From: Asaia bogorensis
Lineage (GTDB): Bacteria > Pseudomonadota > Alphaproteobacteria > Acetobacterales > Acetobacteraceae
Length of the DNA: 6,493 bases
Assembly: GCA_945874515.1 (NCBI GenBank)
Contig: CAMCHA010000157.1
Span: 1-6,493 of the forward strand
Direction of reading: 5' to 3'
Both the position numbers and the translations under genes were made by a program. Numbering within the stretch: the stretch's first letter is position 1; each line of letters starts with the position of its first letter. Below the pieces are notes generated by a model. It was not told the DNA's origin. It made no database searches and was given only the letters and a program-made list of their open reading frames with translations. Below, one piece after another: positions 1 to 5,770 of this stretch.

Positions 1-146
1 ACCTCACGCGGGGTGCGCACGCGCGCGGCAGCCGCCTGGGTATGGGCGGAAGCGGCGCGAATGCCTTCCTTTTCGGCTTCCGTCAGATCAAGCCCGGCTT
101 GGGCCATCAGGGCTTCGAAATGCGCCTTATCGAGGGGTTGGGCCAT
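1..146 (-). CDS. Unrecognised protein, N-terminal 48 residues only (runs off left edge)
   Basis: An open frame on the minus strand starts at ATG 146-144 and stays open to the window edge, giving 48 codons and no stop. The start is supported by a strong ribosome binding site, AAAGGAGG (complement of 152-159), five bases upstream. The peptide begins MAQPLDKAHFEALMAQAGLD and continues with an Ala/Glu/Arg-rich helical stretch ending near RVRTPREV. It shows no signal peptide or membrane segment. The pattern (a short helical segment, 'AGLDLTEAE', then 'ARVRTPR') is reminiscent of small GatC/AtzG-like or DUF4089-like proteins encoded next to amidases, but this is a weak resemblance from memory and the amidase that would test it lies outside the window. 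It is divergent from imuA, with 171 bp between the two starts. The reading frame is fairly sure; the function is not assigned. Confidence 0.7.
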   Translation of the reverse strand, partial: MAQPLDKAHFEALMAQAGLDLTEAEKEGIRAASAHTQAAAARVRTPRE

Positions 147-151
147 CGGGG

Positions 152-159
152 CCTCCTTT
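152..159 (-). promoter_or_regulatory. Strong ribosome binding site of the left-edge gene
   Basis: On the minus strand the sequence reads AAAGGAGG, a near-perfect complement to the 16S rRNA 3' end, with five bases before the ATG at 146-144. It is the best Shine-Dalgarno sequence in the window and fixes the start of a gene that would otherwise be judged on only 48 codons. It contrasts with imuA, which has no such site. Confidence 0.8.
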
Positions 160-230
160 CCATTGCTGGGGCCACTATGGGAAATCCGGGGCAGCTAGGG
201 AACAGGGGTCAGGGCGCTTTGCGCTGGGGG

Positions 231-249
231 TTGGGCGGCTTTTGCCCAA
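231..249. repeat. Short inverted repeat (6-bp arms, 7-base spacer)
   Basis: The arms TTGGGC (231-236) and GCCCAA (244-249) are exact reverse complements around a 7-base spacer. On the plus strand the repeat is followed by a run of A, not T, and on the minus strand the T run lies before rather than after the stem, so it does not look like an intrinsic terminator in either direction. It could be a weak operator for a regulator of either flanking gene, or chance in GC-rich DNA. Confidence 0.3.
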
Positions 250-281
250 AAAAGGGTCTGGGGCGGCGCGATATATGACTT

Positions 282-296
282 GTTCTTATTTTGTTC
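282..296 (+). promoter_or_regulatory. LexA operator (SOS box), GTTC-N7-GTTC
   Basis: The sequence GTTCTTATTTTGTTC is an exact match to the direct-repeat LexA box GTTC-N7-GTTC established for alphaproteobacteria, with an AT-rich spacer. It ends 21 bases before the imuA ATG. imuA-imuB-dnaE2 operons are known LexA targets, so sequence and position agree. TTGTTC (281-286) can serve as a poor -35 and GATAAG (301-306) or TAAGCT (303-308) as a poor -10, so LexA bound here would cover the promoter; that promoter assignment is inference. The site is about 135 bp from the divergent gene's start, so an effect on that gene is possible but less likely. Confidence 0.9.
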
Positions 297-317
297 CTTT
301 GATAAGCTTTCTTTCCC

Positions 318-1007
318 ATGACCGCCGCCGATCCCTCGTCCGTCCGAAGCGCTGCCCTGGCCCGGCTGCGCGATACCCTGGCCGGGCTTGCCACCCGCGC
401 CCCGACGGGCGGCACTGGCACGCCCATTCCGGTTTTTGCTGATACCAGCTTGATCGGGGCTGGCCTTGCGCGTGGAGCGTTACATGAAGTTTGTGCCGCA
501 AGCCCCGGATCTGGCGTGGCTTTTGCCGCCATTCTGTTGGCGCGCTGCGGCGGGCAGGTGCTTTGGATTTCTACCGAACAGGAATCGAATCTTGTTTGGC
601 CGCCGGGGCTTATCCCTTTTGGTCTCGCCCCGGAAAGCCTGATCCTGGCGCGGGCGGCGCGCTGGCCGGAAGCGCTCTGGGCCATGGAAGAAGCCCTGCG
701 CTGCCCTGCCCTGGGTGGGGCCGTGCTGATGGCCGGCGCTGGGCAGGGGCTTGATCTGACCGCAACCCGCCGCCTGCATCTGGCCGCCGAGGCCGGGGGC
801 GTTTTCGGCCTGCTGCTCCGCCCAGATGGCGCTGCGGGTGCTTCCGCCGCGCGCACGCGCTGGCATATCGCGCCGCTTGCGAGTGATGCCGCGCCGCGCT
901 GGCGCCTGACGCTGCTCCGCCAACGCGGCGGCGCCCCGGCGGGGCCGTGGAATGTGAGTTTCGAAGCCGCAACCGGCAGCTTGCGGCTGGAAGCGGGCAG
1001 CGGATGA
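318..1007 (+). CDS. imuA: ImuA, RecA-like accessory protein of the ImuA-ImuB-DnaE2 mutasome
   Basis: This 229-residue protein matches the ImuA family of GC-rich alphaproteobacteria, proteins related to RecA/SulA that act with ImuB and DnaE2 in damage-induced mutagenesis. Family landmarks are GLARGALHEV (residues 49-58), a beta strand VLWIS (80-84), LWAMEEALRCP (119-129) and the segment LDLTATRRL (144-152). Where RecA carries the P-loop, this protein has ASPGSGVAF (61-69), with no GKT/S, so ATP binding by the usual Walker A is doubtful. There is no signal peptide or membrane segment, so it should be cytoplasmic. ATG 318 is the first possible start because an in-frame TAA lies at 303-305; no Shine-Dalgarno sequence precedes it. 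It is the first gene of the operon, 21 bases downstream of the SOS box, and its stop overlaps the imuB start (ATGA). Family assignment rests on motif recall and, strongly, on gene order. Confidence 0.9.
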   Translation: MTAADPSSVRSAALARLRDTLAGLATRAPTGGTGTPIPVFADTSLIGAGLARGALHEVCAASPGSGVAFAAILLARCGGQVLWISTEQESNLVWPPGLIPFGLAPESLILARAARWPEALWAMEEALRCPALGGAVLMAGAGQGLDLTATRRLHLAAEAGGVFGLLLRPDGAAGASAARTRWHIAPLASDAAPRWRLTLLRQRGGAPAGPWNVSFEAATGSLRLEAGSG

Positions 1008-2497
1008 GGCTCGCCCGCCGCTACCTTGCTGTGCATCTGCCCTTCTGGGCGGCTGAACATCTGCGCCAAAGCCGGCCCGATCTGGCGCAGGATCAACCAC
1101 TGGCGCTTTGGGCACGGCAGGGCGCGCGGCGCCTTTTGGTGGCTTTGGATCATCACGCCGCAGCAGCGGGGCTGGAGCCAGGCCAAGCACTCGCCGATGC
1201 CGAAGCCCTTTTGCCCGATTTGCAGGTACTGCCCGCCATGCCGGAAGCCAGCGCCGCGGGGCTGCGCGATCTGGCGCTTTGGGCGCAGCGCTTCACCCCG
1301 ATCAGCGCTGCCCTGCCGCCCGATGGGCTGCTGCTGGATATCACCGGCTGCGATCATTTGTTTGGCGGTGAGGCCGCTTTGCTCGCGCAACTCACCGCCA
1401 GCCTGGCCGAGGCAGGGCTCTCAGCCCAAGGCGCCATTGCCAGCGCAGCTGCTTCTGCCATGGCGCTCGCGCGGGTGCGGCGTGATGCGCCGATCATCGC
1501 GGCCGGATCGGAAGAAAAAGCCGTTGCCCCCCTGCCGCTTGGCACAGCGCTGCGCTTGCCGTGCGCCATGCTGGAAGACCTCGCCCGGCTTGGGCTGCGC
1601 GTGATTGGTGATGTGCTGCGCCAGCCCCGCGCGCCGCTCGCCCGGCGCTTCGGCGCGCCCTTGCTGGATGCGTTGGATGCCGCCACGGGCCGTCGCGCGC
1701 CACCCATCACCCCCATCGCCGCGCCACCTGATCTGGCGGTGACCCGCGCCTTGCCCGAACCAATCCTGACCGCCGAGGCCATTGCCGCCTTGCTGGATCG
1801 GCTGCTGGCAGCGCTATGCGCGCGGCTGGGGCGGGCTGGGCTCGGCGCGCGGCGGCTTTGTCTGACCGCCTGGCGCGTGGATGGCACGGAACAGCGCCTG
1901 ATGATCGGCACTGGCGCACCAAACCGCGACCCTGCCCATCTGGCGCGGCTTTTTGCCGAGCCCCTGGCCAGCCTGGCGCCGGAACTGGGTTTTGAGCGTT
2001 TCACCCTGCATGCCCTGGCAACCGACCCGATGGGGGCAGAAGGGCAGGGTGCCTTGCCTATGGGTGCCGCGCCGCGCCCGGATGGGGTTTTGGCGCAGCT
2101 ATTGGACAGGCTCGGCCAAAGGCTGCGCTTGGCCCGCCCCGCGCCACAGCCCAGCCATTGGCCGGAGAGGCAATGGCGCGCTGCCCCCCCGCATGAAGCA
2201 CCCAGCCCCACCCCGCCCGGTTGGGGCGCGCGCGCCGCGCCGGTGCTGCTGCGGCGCCGGCCTGAGGCTGTGCAAGTCACTACCTTTGCCGAAGGCGCCC
2301 CCGCCGCGCTGCGCTGGCGTGGCCGGCTTTACCCGCTGACCCGCGCCGAAGGCCCGTTACGGCTGGAAGCGGAATGGTGGCATGGCGGCGCGCTGCCGCC
2401 GGCACGGGATTATCACCGTGTGCAGCTCGCTTCCGGTGAAAGGCTCTGGCTTTGTCATGCGGGCGGGCGCTGGGTGGTGCAAGGCGATTTGCCATGA
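1004..2497 (+). CDS. imuB: ImuB, catalytically inactive Y-family DNA polymerase homologue
   Basis: This 497-residue protein is the ImuB adaptor, which bridges DnaE2 and ImuA to the beta sliding clamp during translesion synthesis. The Y-family palm begins at RRYLAVHLPFWAAEHL (residues 5-20), but the catalytic aspartates expected near residues 10-12 are replaced (AVHL). The second catalytic motif SIDEA..LD appears as PPDGLLLDITGC (105-116), so the catalytic Glu is Gly108. A helix-hairpin-helix-like thumb covers about 176-235 and a little-finger-like region about 245-345. QGALPM (348-353) sits where a clamp-binding motif is expected. The last 75 or so residues (RWRGRLYPL, ARDYHRV, ERLWLC) match the ImuB C-terminal domain. 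ATG 1004 was preferred over an upstream in-frame ATG at 947 because it gives the conserved N-terminus and an ATGA overlap with imuA. The stop overlaps the dnaE2 start in the same way. Loss of the catalytic acids is normal for ImuB. Confidence 0.95.
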   Translation: MRLARRYLAVHLPFWAAEHLRQSRPDLAQDQPLALWARQGARRLLVALDHHAAAAGLEPGQALADAEALLPDLQVLPAMPEASAAGLRDLALWAQRFTPISAALPPDGLLLDITGCDHLFGGEAALLAQLTASLAEAGLSAQGAIASAAASAMALARVRRDAPIIAAGSEEKAVAPLPLGTALRLPCAMLEDLARLGLRVIGDVLRQPRAPLARRFGAPLLDALDAATGRRAPPITPIAAPPDLAVTRALPEPILTAEAIAALLDRLLAALCARLGRAGLGARRLCLTAWRVDGTEQRLMIGTGAPNRDPAHLARLFAEPLASLAPELGFERFTLHALATDPMGAEGQGALPMGAAPRPDGVLAQLLDRLGQRLRLARPAPQPSHWPERQWRAAPPHEAPSPTPPGWGARAAPVLLRRRPEAVQVTTFAEGAPAALRWRGRLYPLTRAEGPLRLEAEWWHGGALPPARDYHRVQLASGERLWLCHAGGRWVVQGDLP

Positions 2498-5400
2498 AAG
2501 CGCCCGGCTATGCGGAAGTGGCAGCGCGGTCCAATTTTTCATTCCTGGATGGAGCCTCCCACCCTGAAGAATTGGTGGAACAAGCCGCCGCGCTGGGCCA
2601 TGCCGGCTTTGGGCTTTGCGATACCAATGGGCTGGCGGGCGTCGTGCGCGCGCATGGCGCGGCCAAGGCGGCGGGGCTGGCCTTCGCGCCGGGCTGCCGG
2701 TTGCGGCTGGAAGATGGTGCGGAATGGCTTATCTGGCCCGCGGATCGCGCGGCTTATGGGCGGCTGACCACGCTGCTTTCAGCGGCGCGCATGGCCGCAC
2801 CCAAGGGGGAATACCGGCTGGATTTCGCGGCACTTTGCGATGCAGCGGAAGGCCAGGTGATTGCCGCCATGCCGCCCGTGGCGCCCGCAGCTTTGCGTCG
2901 TTTGGCCGGGTTGCGCCTGGCCTTGCCGCCATTGATCGCCGTTGCCTGCCCCTTGCTGGGTGATGATGCAGCGCAACTCACGCATCACGCTGCCTTGGCG
3001 GAAGCGACTGGCGCGCGGCTGCTCGCCACCAACAACACCCGTTATCACCAGCCATCGCGGCGGCGGCTCGCGGATGTATTGAGCGCCATTCGCCTGCGCT
3101 GCAGCGTGGATGCCTTGGGCCAGGCGGCTGAACCCAATGCCGAACGCCATTTGAAATCCCCCGCCGAAATGGCGCGGCTTTTCGCGCGCTACCCGGATGC
3201 GTTGCAAGCAAGCCTGGATGTGCTGGCGACAACGCGCGGCTTTTCGCTGGATCATCTGCGTTACGAATACCCGGATGAAGTGCTGGACCCGGGCCTTACT
3301 GCACAGCAAAGCCTGGAAGCACGCGTGGCCGAAGCTGTCGCGGTGCGCTGGCCGGTGCAGGTGCCGGATGCCATCACCACGCGCATCGCCCATGAAATGC
3401 GCCTGATCAATGATCTTGGCTATGCGCCTTATTTCCTGACGGTGCATGAGATTATTCGCTTCGCCCGCGCACGCGGCATTCTGTGCCAGGGGCGCGGATC
3501 GGCGGCGAATTCCACGGTTTGTTATGTGCTTGGCATCACCGCGGTTGATCCCGAAAAGCATGATTTGCTGTTTGAACGTTTTGTTTCGGCCAGCCGAGGT
3601 GAGCCGCCCGATATAGACATTGATTTCGAACATGAACGTCGTGAAGAAGTGATCCAACACCTTTATGAACGCTATGGCCGCGACCGCGCGGCGATTTGCG
3701 CGACCTTGATCCGCTATCGCCCACGCAGCGCCATTCGCGAAGTCGGCAAGGCGATGGGCCTTACTGAAGACATTACCGCGCGCCTCGCCAAGGCCGGCTG
3801 GGGGCCGGGGCGGGAGATGAGCCTTACCGAATTGGCACAGGATGAAGGCTTTGACATTAGCGATCCGCGCTTGGCGATGACGCTGGAATTGGCTGAGGAA
3901 TTGCAGGATTTCCCGCGCCATACCGCAACCCATGTCGGGGGTTTTGTCATCACGCGCGGCAAGCTCACGGAATTGGCGGTGGTGACGCAGGCGGCGATGG
4001 AAGACCGCACCGTGTTGGAATGGGACAAGGATGATATTGATGCACTCGGCATCATGAAGGTGGATGTGCTGGGGCTTGGCATGCTGTCCTGCCTCAGGCG
4101 CGGATTTGGCTTATTGGCTGAGCATCGGCGCCTGGCGCTGGCCTTGGAAAACCTGCCGCGCGATTGCGCGGAAACCTATGCCATGCTGCGGCGCGCGGAT
4201 TCCGTGGGCGTGTTTCAAGTGGAAAGCCGCGCGCAGATGAATATGCTGCCGCGCCTGAAACCGCGCGCCTTTTATGATCTGGTGGTGCAGGTGGCGATTG
4301 TGCGCCCGGGCCCCATTCAGGGCGATATGGTGCATCCTTATTTGCGCCGGCGTCAGGGCTTGGAAGCGGTGGAATACCCAGCACCTGATCCCGCCTTTGG
4401 CCCGGCGGATGAATTGCAGCAGGTGCTGGGGCGCACTTTGGGCGTGCCGCTATTCCAGGAACAGGCGATGCGCTTGGCCATTGTCGCGGCCGGTTTCACG
4501 CCGGAAGAAGCGGATCAATTGCGCCGCGCCATGGCGACCTTTCGCCAACAGGGTTTGGTGACGCGCCATAAGGAAAAGCTGGTGACGGGCATGACGCGGC
4601 GCGGTTATGCGCAGGATTTGGCAGAGCGTGTCTTTGCGCAAATCGAAGGCTTTGGCAGCTATGGCTTCCCTGAAAGCCACGCGGCGAGCTTCGCGCATCT
4701 GGTCTATGCCTCGGCCTGGTTGAAATGCCATCACCCGGCGGCCTTTGCCTGTGCGCTGCTGAACAGCCAGCCCATGGGGTTTTACGCGCCGGCGCAGATC
4801 ATGCGCGATGCGCGCGACCACGGCGTCGCGGTGCGCGCGGTGGATGTGAATGCCAGCGATTGGGATAGCAGCCTGGAAGAAGCGCCAGAAAGCGCGGGTG
4901 GCTTGGCGCTTCGGCTTGGGCTGCGCCTTGTGGCGGGGCTGGCCGCGCGCGATGCTGAGGCGCTGCTCGCCGCCCGCGCCGCGCGCAATGGCGCGCCCTT
5001 CGTGAGTGTGGAGGATTTGGCCTGGCGCGCCGGGCTTTCTCAAGGCGCCTTAGGTGCGCTTGCTGCCGCCAATGCCTTTCCCGGTGTGCTCCGCCGCGAT
5101 GCCGCCTGGGCCGCGCGCGGTGCGCGGGGCACGCCGCGTGATTTGCCGCTTTTCGCTGTTCGGGATGGTGTGGGGGCGGCCTTGGCTGATGGAGCCCCCA
5201 TCCTGCCCGAAGCCGCGCCGCTTTTGCCGGCGGAGCATGAGGGGGAGAGCATCGTCAATGATTACGCAAGGCTTGGCCTGACCTTGGGGCGGCATCCCTT
5301 GGCGCTATTGCGCGCGCAACTCCGCGCCGAAGGGCTGCGTGACACGCGCGATTTGCAGGCGTGGAAATCCGGGCGCTTGCTGCGTCTGGCAGGGCTTGTG

Positions 5401-5766
5401 CTGATGCGCCAGCGCCCCGGTTCCGCCAAGGGCGTAATTTTCATCACCATCGAGGATGAACACGGCACCGCCAATCTGGTGGTCTATACCGATGTCGCGG
5501 CGCGGGACCGTCGTGCCTTGCGCGGCGCGCGGCTTTTGCAAGTGGAAGGCCGCGTGGAGCGCGAGGATCAGCACGCCGAAGTGCCGATCATTCACGTGAT
5601 TGCGCGCCGCCTTGTGGATCGTTCCGATCTGCTGGAAGGGCTATTGCAGGAAGCCGGCAGCGATTGGGCCGCTGCCGCGCTTGGCCGGGCTGACGAAGTT
5701 GTGCGCCCGCAGGATGATCGCCGCCCGCCACAGGCCAAGCTGCCCGCGAGCCGGGATTTCAGGTGA
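2494..5766 (+). CDS. dnaE2: DnaE2 (ImuC), error-prone DNA polymerase III alpha subunit
   Basis: This 1090-residue C-family polymerase performs mutagenic lesion bypass; the length suits DnaE2, shorter than replicative DnaE1. An N-terminal PHP domain starts at SNFSFLDGASHPEELV (13-28). The palm shows GRGSAANS (333-340), PDIDIDFEHERREE (372-385) with catalytic Asp375 and Asp377, and KVDVLGLGML (522-531) with the third Asp524. Other landmarks are GVFQVESRAQM (572-582), VRPGPIQGDMVHPY (603-616), PLFQEQAMRLA (652-662), GFGSYGFPESHAASF (719-733), and an OB fold around 960-1045. It ends in SRDFR, a DnaE2-like terminus. PHP metal ligands look degraded (EVAARS at 8-13, ATNN at 178-181). ATG 2494 was chosen over ATG 2452 because it gives the conserved YAE..SNFSFL start and an ATGA overlap with imuB; AAGG at 2482-2485 is a weak ribosome binding site. 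It is the last gene of the operon and ends 4 bp from the convergent enolase-family gene. Confidence 0.97.
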   Translation: MKAPGYAEVAARSNFSFLDGASHPEELVEQAAALGHAGFGLCDTNGLAGVVRAHGAAKAAGLAFAPGCRLRLEDGAEWLIWPADRAAYGRLTTLLSAARMAAPKGEYRLDFAALCDAAEGQVIAAMPPVAPAALRRLAGLRLALPPLIAVACPLLGDDAAQLTHHAALAEATGARLLATNNTRYHQPSRRRLADVLSAIRLRCSVDALGQAAEPNAERHLKSPAEMARLFARYPDALQASLDVLATTRGFSLDHLRYEYPDEVLDPGLTAQQSLEARVAEAVAVRWPVQVPDAITTRIAHEMRLINDLGYAPYFLTVHEIIRFARARGILCQGRGSAANSTVCYVLGITAVDPEKHDLLFERFVSASRGEPPDIDIDFEHERREEVIQHLYERYGRDRAAICATLIRYRPRSAIREVGKAMGLTEDITARLAKAGWGPGREMSLTELAQDEGFDISDPRLAMTLELAEELQDFPRHTATHVGGFVITRGKLTELAVVTQAAMEDRTVLEWDKDDIDALGIMKVDVLGLGMLSCLRRGFGLLAEHRRLALALENLPRDCAETYAMLRRADSVGVFQVESRAQMNMLPRLKPRAFYDLVVQVAIVRPGPIQGDMVHPYLRRRQGLEAVEYPAPDPAFGPADELQQVLGRTLGVPLFQEQAMRLAIVAAGFTPEEADQLRRAMATFRQQGLVTRHKEKLVTGMTRRGYAQDLAERVFAQIEGFGSYGFPESHAASFAHLVYASAWLKCHHPAAFACALLNSQPMGFYAPAQIMRDARDHGVAVRAVDVNASDWDSSLEEAPESAGGLALRLGLRLVAGLAARDAEALLAARAARNGAPFVSVEDLAWRAGLSQGALGALAAANAFPGVLRRDAAWAARGARGTPRDLPLFAVRDGVGAALADGAPILPEAAPLLPAEHEGESIVNDYARLGLTLGRHPLALLRAQLRAEGLRDTRDLQAWKSGRLLRLAGLVLMRQRPGSAKGVIFITIEDEHGTANLVVYTDVAARDRRALRGARLLQVEGRVEREDQHAEVPIIHVIARRLVDRSDLLEGLLQEAGSDWAAAALGRADEVVRPQDDRRPPQAKLPASRDFR

Positions 5767-5770
5767 CCCG

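Larger units (their letters stand above)
147..317. other. Divergent intergenic region between the left-edge gene and imuA
   Basis: This 171 bp stretch separates two divergent starts and must hold both promoters. It contains the ribosome binding site of the left gene, a 6-bp inverted repeat at 231-249 and the LexA/SOS box at 282-296. The part nearest imuA (about 270-315) is clearly AT-richer than the rest of the window, as expected for a promoter. No convincing -35/-10 pair could be fixed for either direction. No small gene or RNA is apparent. Confidence 0.6.

Noticed and set aside
200..210. GAAC at 200-203 as part of a second LexA box
   Set aside because: There is no GTTC or GAAC partner seven bases away on either side, so it is an isolated half-site.
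212..225. GCGC-TTT-GCGC mini-hairpin in the intergenic region
   Set aside because: A four-base GCGC stem is expected by chance at this base composition, and nothing nearby gives it a role.
231..256. Inverted repeat TTGGGC/GCCCAA as an intrinsic terminator
   Set aside because: The stem is only 6 bp. It is followed by A on the plus strand, and on the minus strand the T run comes before the stem. No gene ends here.
947..1003. Longer imuB start at ATG 947
   Set aside because: The extra 19 residues overlap the imuA coding end and do not look like an ImuB N-terminus. ATG 1004 gives the conserved start and an ATGA junction.
209..1390. 393-codon open frame on the minus strand, antisense to imuA and the start of imuB
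   Set aside because: It lies opposite two well-recognised genes. Its translation is low-complexity, rich in Arg, Ala, Pro, Gln and Ser and without family motifs, which is typical of spurious frames in GC-rich DNA.
2452..2493. Longer dnaE2 start at ATG 2452
   Set aside because: The extra 14 residues are out-of-frame imuB sequence. ATG 2494 gives the DnaE2-like N-terminus and an ATGA junction.
2779..3933. 384-codon open frame on the minus strand, antisense to dnaE2
   Set aside because: It is the complement of the conserved DnaE2 PHP and palm coding sequence. The translation has no recognisable domain and no ribosome binding site of note.
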